A DNA stretch of 62,000 nucleotides from Diphasiastrum complanatum. Lineage: Eukaryota; Streptophyta; Lycopodiopsida; Lycopodiales; Lycopodiaceae. Position numbers and translations under genes: made by a program. The notes under the pieces are model-generated. The model worked only from the letters and a program-made list of their open reading frames with translations, searched no databases and was not told where the DNA came from. Of this stretch, positions 1 through 11,888 are shown one piece after another (the first letter of the stretch is position 1; every line of letters begins with the position of its first letter). Where the stretch lies: NCBI GenBank assembly GCA_029204225.1, contig CM055099.1:56641512-56703511 (forward strand), written 5' to 3'.

Positions 1-1290
1 AATTCACCCTCCACCTAATCAAGCAGTTAGAGATAGAACGATTCCTCACTTGTTTATCTCTGGTTTTGAGCACTCTTTCAGGTTCCAAGGTACACTAAGC
101 GATAAATCCTCCAAATGGGTAATACCTCATCATATCCAACTATATCACCTTCATGAAACTTTATTTAACCACCTATGAAACATTGGATGAGCAGTCGACT
201 TATCCTGTAAGATCAAGTTCGTAAGCTAAAGAACTTTTTTTTAATCCCGAAACAGTTCCACAATATCTGGTAGACAACTTATAATGCTTCCAATATGCAT
301 AGGTCGACCTTATAATTTTTTGGAATTCTAAGATATACCCAATTATCAACTTTAAAGATCTCTGGGAGATCTCTAAGATTGGCATAGTGTTTAGCTTTGT
401 CTTGAGCACTACGGATACTATCACGTGCCACTTGCAACATTTCTTGCATATTATGCAGGAAATTTGCAACTTTCTGGATCTTAACAGACTTCGTCTCCAC
501 ATTTACGGAGATCTAGGTTGAAAACCGTATGTTAGCATAAACGGACTATAACATGTAGCAGAATGTTTTTTCACTATTGTAAGCAAACTCATTAAAGGAA
601 TGTAGTCCTCTCACTAAGATTGTGCTTTGAGACACATAAGTCCTCACATATCCTCCTTAGTCTAATTAGTTCTTTCCGTATCCATATGATTCAAGATGAT
701 CATTATAACTAAAAATAAGCGAGGGTCTCAAGCTTATGGGAATACATTTGACCAAAAGTGACTTGTAAATTTAGTGATCTCTAGTCGATAACAATATCAC
801 TTGGCAGTCCATTAAAGCCTAAAATAATATGTCAACAAAGATCTGGGCTAAATCTAAAGCCTTTGCAGTTGACTTACTGGTATGACGTAGCTAAATTAGT
901 TAAAATGTCCACTACAACCCAATAAAATCATTTTTGACGTTGGATCTTTGGAAGTCTAACTAAAAAAATCCATGATAGTATGCTTTTCCATCTTTTTTGA
1001 GAGATATATAAGGCATGTAACAACCCTCCAGCCTTTAAGCATTTTGCTTTGGCTAGCTGATATGGTTTTCCACTTAAACACATAAGACTCAACAGATTGC
1101 TTGAGTTTTTGCCAATAAAACTCTCCTCTGACCAAGTCCAAAGTCCTATGTATACCTGTATGACCTGGACAGGGCAAGTCATGACATTCATAAAGAATTA
1201 TTTTCTTTAACTCATCATCCCCTGGTACACAATCTTTTCGAAATAGCAAGACAACTTCGAATGGCAACTGTTCCACAATCTTCTTATCTT
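1..1290 (-). pseudogene. Ty3/gypsy integrase to chromodomain remnant
   Basis: Read on the minus strand this is the 3' end of a Ty3/gypsy pol gene in several broken frames. From right to left: an integrase zinc-binding region near 956-1276 with the pattern HDLPCPGHTGIHRTL followed by FYWQKLKQSVESYV; a degraded integrase core near 720-900 where KFTSHFW is still legible; the post-core segment near 279-500 with QDKAKHYANLRDLPEI; and, near 1-110, a stretch resembling the start of a chromodomain (VRNRSI then IRWR). The Cys pair of the HHCC finger is lost and many stops interrupt the frames. A chromodomain would place it among chromoviruses; that part is weak. The element runs off the window on the left. 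Confidence 0.75.
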
Positions 1291-1499
1291 TCTTAAGAAA
1301 CTTGAGATCCCTGTGAATTAATCTCTATTCCATTCTCATTTTTTCCAATCTCAACCATTTTCCAAATGCAACCAAAATGAGAATCTATTTACCACTTTCG
1401 TCTCAATGAAACATATAGATATGTGGAAATTGGATGAATGAAAGTTCATTTACTTCACCTATCTAACTAAGAGCAACTATAACTTGGTTAAAACTTGCC

Positions 1500-1720
1500 T
1501 TTGACATATCAGATTTCATGATCAAATTATTGCATAAACTCAGCCCAACGAGCTTTACAACCTCTCATATCGTGTTGATTGCAAAAGTACTTCAAAGGTT
1601 GGCGATCTATATACACTATAAATTGACTACCATAAAAGTAATGCCTCCAAGTTTTAAGTGCGTGTTATTTTCTTGAGTTGTATAACAGAGCTGAACTTTA
1701 AACTTAATCTATTTCAATTT
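1500..1720 (-). pseudogene. Ty3/gypsy RNase H remnant
   Basis: The minus strand reads ALKTWRHYFYGSQFIVYIDR then QPLKYFCNQHDMRGCKARWA, the end of a gypsy-type RNase H domain where the strand holding the third Asp and the following helix are usually conserved. It lies upstream, in minus orientation, of the integrase remnant at 1-1290, in the order RNase H to integrase expected for Ty3/gypsy. No reverse transcriptase is legible further right, so the element is truncated at about 1720. The stretch 1291-1499 between the two parts is too decayed to read. Confidence 0.65.
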
Positions 1721-2182
1721 GTGACAAGTTGCTTTTGTAAAGTCTTTCTACTATGTTTTTTGGGCAACAGAGTACAATTAAACAATTATCAATGTTTGAC
1801 TTCACAAAGTTTTTAATTTAATCTTTTAAAAATTTTATAAGTCCTATATAGCTTGAGATATTTGATTGTTGCCACATCAGAGTTATATTGAGTCCTTTTC
1901 CACAACTTTGAAAATATCGATGTCATTGATCTGGATAATATGTAGATTCCCTAGTGTCATAAGATAATGATGAAAGACACATATACCTATGAATGAGTAT
2001 CTTATTGCAATCACACTACTTCCAATGCATTATATGAAAATATACTCTTGGACCTTTTATTATTGCAATATATTGTTGTTTTTGGCCATCTTCCAGAAAT
2101 ACTTCTTGCCTCTTCTTTTTTTGAAAATTTGTCTTGCCTAGAAGATTATACTTGTACACATAACTAGCTTTTATTCAGAATA
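1721..2182. other. No recognisable feature
   Basis: AT-rich sequence between the gypsy remnant and the start of copia-1. I see no coding frame or clear repeat. It may be decayed retroelement DNA or the original flank of copia-1. Confidence 0.5.
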
Positions 2183-3313
2183 AATCTGAAGCACTCGATA
2201 AATTCACAGAATATGTGAATTGGGCTGAGAGATGTACATGAAGCAAGGTGAAGCAGATCAGAACAGATCGAGGTGGCGAATATATCTCGAATCGCTTCAC
2301 TGACTTATGCAATGATCGTGGTATCATTCACAGAAGAACTGCAGCCTACACACCGCAACACAATGGTGTTGCTAAACGAAAGAATAGGACCCTAATGAAA
2401 GCAGCCAGATGCATGATGGCATACTCAAAGGCTCCAAGGGCACTGTGGGTTGAAGCAGTAGCTACAGCCGCATACATCTAGAACAAGACAGGCAAGTCTG
2501 GTGTTCCTCACATGACACCACATGAGCTATGGTGGGGTAGAAAGCCCAACTTGTCTCACGTCAGAATCTTTGGTTGTGCAGCATATGCACATATTCCTGA
2601 TAAGCTTCAAAAGAAGCTTGATGAGAAAGCCGAGCAAGGATTTCAGGTAGGTTATGACAACAATTTCGTCATACTATAGAGTCTACATGCCAGACACGAA
2701 CACTGTGAAAACAGTGAGGGATGTCAAATTTGAAGAGAGCAGGACTATGGCCAACAATCCTGTCGGCTATGAAGTTCTGGAGAGACAGTACTATGAGTTG
2801 CCGCCAGTGACAGAGGGAGCAGCAGATGAACAAGAAAACAAAATTTTTTGAGTCGTCTCTCATTCGAGCGACGAATCTGACAAAGAAAGATTCGAGAGGC
2901 AACCTGCCACCACAGTTCTTGTAAACCAAGACGGTTCCGGACTGAGCAGAGCAGACAAGGGCAAAGGCATAGCTGTTCTAGGAGGATCTCCCATAAGGTT
3001 GACAAGACCACAAAGAGCGCCAACAAGATATGTGCCAAGTAGCTCAGCTTCCACATCAGAAGAATTTTGCGGGTTCAGTGACGAACCACAGACATTCGAG
3101 GAGGCGATTGAAAGTCCAGAAAAGGACAGATGGATCCAAGCCATGAACGAAGAGATGGAGTCCATGAGGAAGAACCATGTATGGACGTTGGAGCCATTAC
3201 CGCATAAGCGCAAGACTGTCAAATGCAAATGGGTCTTCAAGCTCAAATGCAGACCAGACGGGAATGTGTCGAAATACAAGGCAAGACTGGTAGCGAAGGG
3301 TTTCTCTCAGAGA
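2183..3313 (+). pseudogene. Copia-1 integrase to RT start (5' part of split pol)
   Basis: Ty1/copia pol fragment. It begins inside the integrase core (KQIRTDRGGEYIS, then TPQHNGVAKRKNRTLMKAAR; the catalytic Glu of the usual GVAERKNR motif is Lys here), continues through the integrase C-terminal part (HELWWGRKPNLSHVRIFGCA) and the linker, and enters reverse transcriptase near 3215 (KCKWVFKLKCRPDG). In-frame stops occur at about 2479 and 2678. Gag, protease, the first part of integrase and the 5' LTR are absent, so the element was truncated at its 5' end. It stops abruptly at 3313, where copia-A is inserted; the RT frame resumes at 9554. Confidence 0.85.
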
Positions 3314-4050
3314 TGTTGAATTTCACACGTGTGGACTGTCCACTACATGTACTTGTGATCTCCTAAGGTGTGTAGATGCACCAAGATCAAGACTAGATTG
3401 AGATTCAAGATCAATCTTGAATCCTATGGCAAAAACACACTACTACATGCATTCAATCACTTCCAACTCTCACTCACACGTGTGGGAAGTATTCAAAAAA
3501 TAATCTAAGTAAAAACAAGCTGCTCTCCTCGAGTAGAGAGAGAAAATGCATCATGAGCTCTCGAGTAGAGAGAGAAAGCTAGAAATTCAATAACTCACAA
3601 AATCCATGAAATCACCAAATCAATTGACTTCAAAATGAGGAGTACAATGATACTAGTAGGTCCACGAGCTACCACTATGCTTAACTATGATTGGACCATA
3701 TTTTGTCACCTCTTGATCCTATTGGATCATTGATCTATGCACCTCTTAATTCTATTGGACTATATTCAAGCACACCTCAATTTCCTATTGGACCTCACAA
3801 GGTTCCACCTCTAAATCCTATTGGACCTCTTGGAATTCATCAAACAAAAACTTTACACTTGTCTACACTCTAATTAGCAAGTGTTTAGCCTCTTACTCTA
3901 TTTTGGCTCAATAGTGGCATTACAAGTGGAAATGCATAATTTGCCATCTATGCCAAATTTATTCCTATCAACATCCTACACCTAGATGCTTGATGTAAAA
4001 AACATAAGACCCCTATATCTAACATAGATAATTTTTTTCAATTCTTCACA
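3314..4050 (-). repeat. Copia-A 3' LTR
   Basis: 737-bp terminal repeat starting TGTTGAATTTCACACGTG (plus reading) and ending TTCTTCACA next to the polypurine tract. It matches 8814-9548 almost base for base. It contains the palindrome-like CACACGTGTGG at its U5 end (3321-3334) and again at 3474-3485, and a paired motif CTCGAGTAGAGAGAGA at 3528-3543 and 3560-3575. Confidence 0.95.
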
Positions 4051-4064
4051 CTCCTCCTAAAAAA
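4051..4064 (-). promoter_or_regulatory. Copia-A polypurine tract
   Basis: The minus strand reads AATTTTTTAGGAGGAG directly before the LTR start TGTGAAG. This is the position and composition expected for the plus-strand primer of reverse transcription. Copia-F has the same TTTTAGGAGGAG sequence before its 3' LTR. Confidence 0.9.
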
Positions 4065-4068
4065 TTAT

Positions 4069-7000
4069 CTATGAAGATTTGAGCATTGATCTTGATATAA
4101 CTCCAAGATTAGATCTATGCTTGATGAAAGCACTTTTGCTCAAAGGCTTGGTGAGTAGATCGGCAATACAAGAGGACGAGTTGACATGCTCCAAATAGAT
4201 TTCTCCTCCAATAAGCTTTTCTCTCACAAAATGGTGTGCCACTTCTATGTGCTTGCTTCTTGCATGAAATATGGGACTATTTGCAAGAGCTTGGGCCGAG
4301 ATGTTATCACACTTGATCATTGGTAGATCATCCTCCTTGATGCACTTTAGTTCCATTAATAACCTCTTGATCCAAAGCACTTCTTTGGTAGTTGTAGTGA
4401 GTGCTTTGTACTCGGCCTCACATGAAGAGAGAGATATAGTATCTTGCTTTTTGGAAAGCCAAGATATTATATTGCCTCCAAGAAAGATAGTGTATGCACT
4501 AATAGACTTTCGATCCATCTTATCACTTGCAAAGTCCGAATCCGAGTAGCCAATAATGGATAGATCTTCACTTTTATAAAGTAGACCATAATCACAAGAT
4601 GAAGATACATATCTTAGAATCCTCTTGGCCATCTTCCAATGATGGATCTTAGGATCTTGCATAAATTGACTCAATTTGTGCACTCAAAAACTAAGATCGG
4701 GCCTAGTAATGGTAAGCCAAATCAAGGAGCCTACAAGACTCCTAAAAAGTGTGATGTACTCAAAGGATCTTTCATCACCTTTATTAGGATCTTTTACAAT
4801 TTGCACCATTGGAGTATCTATGCTCTTAGAATTTTCCATATGGAATTTTTTCAACATAGAGTGAGCATATCTAGATTGGCATATAAAGACATGATTTTCA
4901 TAAAAATCAATTTCTAGGCCTAGGATGTAATGTATCTCTCCTAGATCTTGCATTTTAAACTCACATCCAAGTGCTAGCTTGGTTTCATCAACTAGCTTGA
5001 TACAACTTCCACAAAGAATAATGTCATCAACATAAATTAGAAGAATGACAATATTGCTATCAACAAACTTTAGATACATGGAAGGATCATAGTCACTAAG
5101 AGTAAATCCTAGTGAGATAAGAAAAGAGTTAAGTCTTGAATACCATGATCTTGGTGCTTGCTTGAGTCCATAAAGACTTTTGAAGAGCAAGCACACTTTG
5201 GACTCATCCTTGATGAATCCTTGAAGTTGTTCCATATAGATCTCCTCCTCAAGATAACCATTTAGAAAAGCATTGGATACATCTAATTGGAACACCTTCC
5301 ACTTGAAAAAACAAGCAAGAGAAATAAGAATTCTTATTGTCACCATCTTTGCAACGGGTGCAAAGGTCTCCTCATAATCAAGACCATGGATTTGAGCAAA
5401 TCCTTTGGCACATAATCTTGCTTTATGCTTATTGATGGTGCCATCATGATTGAACTTGATCCGAAATACCCACTTGCAACCAATCACATGCTTGTTGGAT
5501 GGAGGATCCACAAGCTCCCAAGTATTGTTGGTGATCAATGCATCATACTCTTGCTTCATGGCATCATACCACTCCTTGGTATTGAGTGCCTCTTGTACAT
5601 TCTTTGGCTCTTCATGAGAGACATAAAAAACATAATTAGTGGAATCAAGATCCACTTGTTTGCCTTTGTCAACATATGAGAGCCTCTTAGGCTCGGATCT
5701 ATCTCTCATGGATCTTCTTGTTGAAAAAATCCGAGGAGAGTCTTCTTCAAATCTTGACCCCATCACATCATGATTGTCTTCAAAATCAATAATTGATGAT
5801 GCATCCATAGATTTCCTGATCTCGGCCTCTTCAAATGATGAGTGTTGATCTTCATGAAAGACAACATCTCTACTTTCAATAACTTGAGAAGTAGTGAGTA
5901 TAAAGACTCTATAGGCCTTCTTGGTGGATGAGTATCCAACCATGATCCCTTTGCATGCACTAGGGTCTTCCTTCTTCCTTGTTTCCAAGGGAATATGGAC
6001 AAAGCATAAGCATCCAAAAACTCTAAGGTGATCAACCTTAGGCTTCTTCAAAAATAAGATTTCATATGGTGACTTTCCTCCAAGAGCTATATGTGGGAGC
6101 CTATTGCAAAGATAATTTGCACAATTAATGGCTTCTCCCCAAAAATCTTTGGGCAAAGATGCTCCAATTCTCATAGATTTTGCACATTCACATAGAGATC
6201 TATTCTTTCTCTCGGCCACTCCATTTTGAGATGGAGAGTAGGCACAAGAAAACTCTCTTTTAATGCCTTCAAGCTCACAAAAATCTTGAAATTTATTGGA
6301 GATATATTCACCACCTCCATCACTTCTAAGAGCTTTAATCTTGAATGAGAATTGCTTCTCTACATAAGCTTTGAAAATAAGGAAATGGTCAAACACCATA
6401 GATTTTGAAGCAAGAAGATATATCCAAGTGAATCTTGTGTAATCATCAATGAAAGTAACAAAACAAGTGGCTCCTCCCTTGCTTGTAGTTGATGAGAAAT
6501 GCACATCCGAGTGGATTAACTCCAAAGGATGCTTGCTTTTGATAGAAGATCTTGTAAATGGCTTTTTGTGAGATTTAGCAATAGCACAAGCCTCACAAGG
6601 CTTGATCTTCTCGGAGAATGACTTTGGCAAGCCAATAGCTTTGGATTCTTTGATCATAGAGAGCATGGATTTGTAGTTGGGATGTCCCAACCTCCTATGC
6701 CATAATTCCTCCATAGAGAGCTTGTTCACAAGAGCAACATTACAAGCATTCACATACTCATTTGGATCTAGTTTATAGATGCCACCAAATCTAGATCCTA
6801 AAGCAAGTATCTCATCATTCTTCTTGATAGTGCAAGTATCAACATTGAATTTTACGTCAAGGCCATTATCAAGCAATTGGCCAACACTAATAAGATTCTT
6901 GGTAAGCTTAGGTACATAAAGAACTCTAGAGAGAGAAAGAATTTTAGAGGATGCAAGCTTCAAGGGAATGTTCCCTATGCCTTCAATAGGACATTCAAAA

Positions 7001-8056
7001 TCATTTGCAGTGTATATTGATTTCTTGACTCCATCATAAGGTGCAATATAAGAGAAAGAGTCCTTGGAGCTACACATATGTGAAGAGGCTCCACTATCAA
7101 TATACCATAGGCCGTCCTTCTTGAAAGGAGTAGATGAGAAACTAGAGACCATAAGAGATCCCTCTCCATCACTTGCAATAGTGTCTTCCTTCTCATTGGT
7201 AATATTGGCTTGCTTGAGTTGATTATTCTTTTTGAAGCAATTGGTGGCATAATGACCTTTCTTGCCACAATAAAAGCACTTGATCTTCTTCTTCTTCTTG
7301 AGCTTGGATGATGAAGCATTAGAGGAATCATCTTCCTCCTCATCTTTGTCTTTGGATTTGACTTTGTACTTGCTTGAGGATTGTTGATGTTGGTTCTTGC
7401 TCCTCTCTTTGTGCTTATCCTTGGCAAAGAGAGCTTTGCCATCATTATGAGTGAGAGAAAGCTTGTCCATCCTCAAGAGCTTGTACTCTTGTCTTGATTC
7501 TTCTGAAATTAGCACACTTTGGAGAGCCTCCAAACTTGGTAGCTCCTCCTTAATGGCATAGGATTGGACAAGGTTATCAAATTCACTTCTCAAGCCATTG
7601 AGAATGACTTGAACTAGCTCATTTTGATTGATGGAATCACCAATGCAAGCAAGCTCTCTATGAATATCTTTTACTCTCAAAACATAACTAGATGCACTCT
7701 CATCACTCTTTTGGCTACTTTGAAAGATTTGATTCCTAAGAGTGAGAAGCCTAGAGGTATTCTTAGCCTCATAGATAGTCTTGAGACAATCCCAAGCTTC
7801 TTTGGCTGTTGTACAAGTACCTATCTCCCTCAATATCTTATTAGAGACATTCATCTTAATGTAGTGGAGAGCCATCCGCTCTCTTTTTGTATTTTTGAAC
7901 CTCTTGAAGAACTTGTGGTTCTTCTTCAAGGCCAAGAACTATGTCCATCACGTCTTGAAGGATCAAGATGGACTCCATCCTCATTTTCCAAATTGAATAA
8001 TTTGAAGTGGTCAAACTTTCACTTGGTTCCAACAAGGATGAACCCATTGAAGACAT
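4069..8056 (-). pseudogene. Copia-A gag-pol polyprotein, two lesions
   Basis: The likely start is the ATG at 8056 (protein begins MSSMGSSLLEPSESL; copia-F has a matching start). Order along the minus strand: gag with SNYSIWKMRMESIL; CCHC zinc knuckle CFYCGKKGHYATNC near 7255; aspartic protease DSGASSH near 7100; integrase HRRLGHPNYKSM, HSDVHFSS and GVAERKNRS; reverse transcriptase from about 5500 with YVDD near 5030; RNase H with SLSSCEAEYKAL. The frame is open for 1083 codons (7935-4684). Lesions: about 2 bases missing near 7878 relative to copia-F, shifting frame early in gag, and a TGA at about 4684 where relatives have Cys. The catalytic motifs I can see are intact. The family makes particle, protease, integrase and reverse transcriptase from one polyprotein. 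Confidence 0.93.
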
Positions 8057-8800
8057 TTGAAGTGAAGAAAACTCAAATGATGAACAATAAATGTTGTTAC
8101 ACACTTTCAATAGGATCCAATAATTGAGTACTATCTCCTCCTATGAAAGATCTTGCAACAATTTGTGAATTGATTCTCACTAGCTTTTCAAATCTCTCTA
8201 AAACAAGATCTATTTCACATCAAATGATGGAGTATAGGCAAAGTTAGGATCTAACACTCTTAGCACGTGTGAAATACACTAAGAAACCAAATTTGACTCA
8301 AATACAATGATATTGCATGAAACAAAATGGCTAAGATCTCAAAACAGTGCCTAGATCACATATAGATGAGATTGGCAAGCATACAACTATGATTTTGGAT
8401 CAACCAAGCAATCTCTTGACCAAACCAAATGTGTCCACCCAGGTCTAGGTGACCTACCTAACCCTCTTCAAAAGCTTATAACTTTTGATTGGCTTAACCA
8501 AATGGAATGAAACTGATTGCAACAGAAACTAGACAAAAATAGCTTCAAAACAAGCTATCAAGCAAGATAAATGGATCAAACATGAGAGAGAACTTCCAAA
8601 CTGAAATTGGATGTTCCTCACACGTGTCTGAGCACCTGATTTCGTACAGTACCAAGTCAGACCCAATCAATGTCCTTTTGATCTCTTTTGATCCAAGATT
8701 GAACAAGATAGCTAGGAAAATGGGCCTTGACAACTTCTAGCCAAGATTGATGAAATTTTTTTTCACTTAGATGGATCAAAATGCATGGTAACCTTAGGTA
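8057..8800 (-). other. Copia-A untranslated leader
   Basis: Region between the primer-binding site and gag on the minus strand. It has no open frame. It is partly alignable with the copia-F leader at about 32390-32600 (the shared run TTGTTTTAGAGAGATT and the following AGCTAGTGAGA). It carries two copies of the palindrome-like motif: CACACGTGTCTG at 8619-8630 and GCACGTGTGAAA at 8263-8274. Confidence 0.8.
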
Positions 8801-8813
8801 GGCTCTGATACCA
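8801..8813 (-). promoter_or_regulatory. Copia-A primer-binding site (initiator Met tRNA)
   Basis: Minus-strand TGGTATCAGAGCC directly follows the 5' LTR. It is complementary to the 3' end of plant initiator methionine tRNA, the usual primer of Ty1/copia elements. Confidence 0.95.
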
Positions 8814-9548
8814 TGTTGAATTTCACACATGTGGGCTGTCCACTACATGTACTTGTGATCTCCTAAGGTGTGTAGATGAAACCAAGATCAAGACTAGATG
8901 CACCAAGATCAATCTTGAATCCTATGGCAAAAACACACTACTACATGCATTCAATCACTTCCAACTCTCACTCACACATGTGGGAAGTATTCAAAAAATA
9001 ATCTAAGTAAAAACAAGCTGCTCTCCTTGGGTAGAGAGAGAAAATGCATCATGAGCTCTCGGGTAGAGAGAGAAAGCTAGAAATTCAATAACTCACAAAA
9101 TCCATGAAATCACCAAATCAATTGACTTCAAAATGAGGAGTGCAATGATACTAGTAGGTCCACGAGCTACCACTATGCTTAACTATGATTGGACCATATT
9201 TTGTCACCTCTTGATCCTATTGGATCATTGATCTATGCACCTCTTAATTCTATTGGACTATATTCAAGCACACCTCAATTTCCTATTGGACCTCACAAGG
9301 TTCCACCTCTAAATCCTATTGGACCTCTTGGAATTCATCAAACAAAAAATTTACACTTGTCTGCACTCTAATTAGCAAGTGTTTAGCCTCTTACTCTATT
9401 TTGGCTCAATAGTGACATTACAAGTGGAAATGCATAATTTGCCATCTATGCCAAATTTATTCCTATCAACATCCTACACCTAGATGCTTGATGTAAAAAA
9501 CATAAGACCCCTATATCTAACATAGATAATCTTTTTCAATTCTTCACA
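8814..9548 (-). repeat. Copia-A 5' LTR
   Basis: 735-bp partner of the LTR at 3314-4050, with the same TG and CA ends. On the minus strand it would carry the element's promoter. Both CTCGAG halves of the paired motif seen in the 3' LTR are changed here, to CTTGGG and CTCGGG (9025-9080). The palindrome CACACGTGTG has become CACACATGTG at 8824-8833. Confidence 0.95.
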
Positions 9549-9553
9549 AGAGA

Positions 9554-10873
9554 TACGGTATTGACTAATCTGAAACCTTCTCTCCTGTCGTCAAACATTT
9601 GTCCCTATGTCTGTTATTTGCATATGCAGCAGCTTATGACCTCAGGATCCACACTGTGGACGAGAAGACGGCCTTCTTACATGGCGAATTAGATGAAGAG
9701 GTCTACATGGATCAACCCCCAGGATTCATCTCGAATTCACTTCCTGACTATGTTATGCAGAATGCATAGAAGCATCTATGGTCTGAAGTAGTTAGCCCAA
9801 CAATGGTACAAGAAAAAAGATCAAGCCCTGAAATCATTAGGATTCAAGCCTCTGTTGGTTGACTCCAATGTGTATGTCAAAATTACAGATGGGCAGATCA
9901 TCATAGTGGTTGTATATGTGGACGACACTCTGATACTTTGCAGGAGTGAGCAGCTAATTGTTGAGGTGAAGACAAACACCTCAAAACATTTCGAGATAGT
10001 GGATCTGGGAGAAGCCAGGTGTTACCTAGGCTTACAAATCAAAAGGAACTATGAGGGAGGTAAGTTATACCTTCACCAGTCCAGATACACCCAGAAGATC
10101 CTAGAGGACTTTGGGATGCTGAACTGCAAAGGAGCGAACACTCCAATGCTCGCAGGGACGGTGCTAAAGAATGATGACTATCCAAGGACTGATGTAGAGA
10201 GAGAACAAATGTAGCTCACACCTTACAGGAAGCTGATAGGATCACTAATGTACCTTGCAGACAACACACGTCCTGATATTGCTTACGCAGTGTTCAGGAT
10301 GAGCCAATTCTGTACGAATCCAGGCTCAACACATTGAAAGATTGCAAAACGAATTTTGCAATATCTCCAATTAACGAGGGATTATGGCTTGTGTTATTGT
10401 CGTGGTACACGTCTCAGGATACTTTCCTACAGCGATGCTAGCTGGGCATCCCTCAAGGACGATTGTAAAAGAGTCTCAAGAAGATGCACCATCGCATCAG
10501 GAGCAGCAATTCTCTGGGTCAGCAAGAAGCAGACCGTTGTAGCCCAGTCATCCTTTGAAGCAGAGTATGTAGCAGCAGCAAAGATGGCCAACGAAATAAT
10601 TTGGCTAAGGCAGTTCCTAGACGAATTGGGCAAAACAAGGAATGAGCCTTTGGTCTTGCAGATGGACAACACCTCTACAATACACTTGATGAAAGATCTC
10701 ATGTTCCATTCCAGAACAAAGCACATTGTGATCAAGTATCACTTGATTAGGAATCTGATTGAAAAGAAGATGATGCAGACCACCTTCATAGGAACAAAAG
10801 ACATGGTTGTTGACATCTTCACAAAGGCCCTAGACAAAGAAGAACTCTTTGAAGGAGTAGTCTCGGGATCATA
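9554..10873 (+). pseudogene. Copia-1 RT and RNase H (3' part of split pol)
   Basis: Continuation of the pol gene interrupted at 3313. Visible RT landmarks are TAFLHGELDEEVYMDQPPGF (one frame), VVYVDDTLIL at about 9905, and a conserved block at 10090-10145. RNase H follows from about 10356 with YSDASWASLKDD, AAILWVSKKQTVVAQSS and FHSRTKHI. Stops and frameshifts occur at about 9575, 9766-9860, 10213 and 10336. The coding part ends at 10873, just before a purine-rich tract GAGAGGGAG and the 3' LTR. This is an older copy than copia-A, which lies inside it. Confidence 0.88.
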
Positions 10874-10897
10874 AAGTATCATGCTTTGAGAGGGAGT

Positions 10898-11560
10898 TGA
10901 AGAAACAAAATGTTTCTGATTACAAAGGCTTGCTAGCTTTCAGCCCTTCGCCTGACGAAGATGTTCACGAACTCGAACATCTGGAGACACAAAACACGAA
11001 GAGTTTCGCGAACGCGAAAGTCAACAGAGACGAAGACGAACGATTCACGAACATGAAAGATCCATGAACGAGATTCTTTCGTAGTCTAGTACGGAAGAAG
11101 GCAGATGAGGCAAACGAAACTCGTTCAGCGCTCACGCCCCAAGGAGTACCACCAAAGATCACGCAAGGACCCAGAATTATAGTAATTTGATCTGATGGCA
11201 TGGCGTCAGCAGATACTCCATAGGTCGTGGCTAATCTGCCACTCTTGTAATTCTCTGGTTAGTTGTAGATGCTTAATCACTCTAATCTTAGATTTACACA
11301 GAGAGACCATACTTACTGGATTATACTTGACATATAGATTAAAAATAGAATACACAGTGTGTAATACACAAAAGTCTGGTGTTAGTAAGCAATAAAGATG
11401 AATTACAGACAACAACTCCGTCTGCATGCGAGAAGAGCTTTGTGTCTAGGATCAGAAGATCCAACTGTCCGCTAGTGAAGCGAGACTATTACTTGTGAGA
11501 GAACCGCGTTTCTCTCACACCAACGCACCGCATGGATTCACATGCAGTGCTTGAAGAAAT
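10898..11560 (+). repeat. Copia-1 3' LTR (right end approximate)
   Basis: Begins with TGAAGAAACAAAATG right after the polypurine-like TTTGAGAGGGAG. The stretch has no coding frame and contains runs such as TTCACGAACTCGAACATC and TTCGCGAACGCGAAAG that resemble the GCGAA-rich LTR of copia-C. No second copy is present to fix the right end; I place it near 11560. Confidence 0.5.
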
Positions 11561-11888
11561 TCAGAAGAGAAATCAATAAAGATAATTTTTTATTGTATCT
11601 GATCTTGAATGCGAATGCATATGCTGCTTATTTCGTATGTCTGAGTTTTCTTGTTCTTTTGAATTTTGCACTTTGGTTGAAATTATGTCGAATGCTGTAT
11701 TGATTTTGTGAACGTAGATCAATAGTGACTGACTACACTCTGGAGGACTGTAGGAGTGACTCAGTTGGCAGTGTCCAGCGGTTGCATTTGAACTCCATCC
11801 GAGTCCTGAAAGAGAAACGTGATCCGCAATCGCGACTGTTTCGCGAATTCTCCTCTCATCAAGTACATCTTCACCCAAGTGTTACATT
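11561..11888. other. No recognisable gene
   Basis: Between the presumed copia-1 LTR and the first readable frame of gypsy-2. No domain is recognised. Confidence 0.4.

Larger units (their letters stand above)
3314..9548 (-). mobile_element. Nearly intact Ty1/copia element (copia-A), nested in copia-1
   Basis: Complete LTR retrotransposon of 6235 bp on the minus strand. It has two LTRs of 737 and 735 bp that start TG and end CA, a primer-binding site next to the right LTR, a polypurine tract next to the left LTR, and one long gag-pol frame between. The 5 bases outside each end are AGAGA (3309-3313 and 9549-9553), a typical integrase target duplication. By eye the LTRs differ at roughly 15-20 sites, so insertion is fairly recent compared with the other elements here. 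It lies antisense inside the RT gene of copia-1, whose frame runs on across the insertion once one AGAGA copy is discounted. It has two coding lesions (a frameshift near the gag start and one TGA near the end of RT), so it is probably not autonomous as it stands. Confidence 0.95.

Noticed and set aside
3691-3873. 60-codon frame repeated at 9189-9371
   Set aside because: It lies in both LTRs of copia-A and is repeated only because the LTRs are; runs of TTGGACCTCT/ATTGGACC words give it a protein-like look.
4271-4549. Plus-strand frames opposite copia-A gag-pol (also 5425-5679, 7624-8127)
   Set aside because: Shadows of a well-supported minus-strand coding region with catalytic motifs.
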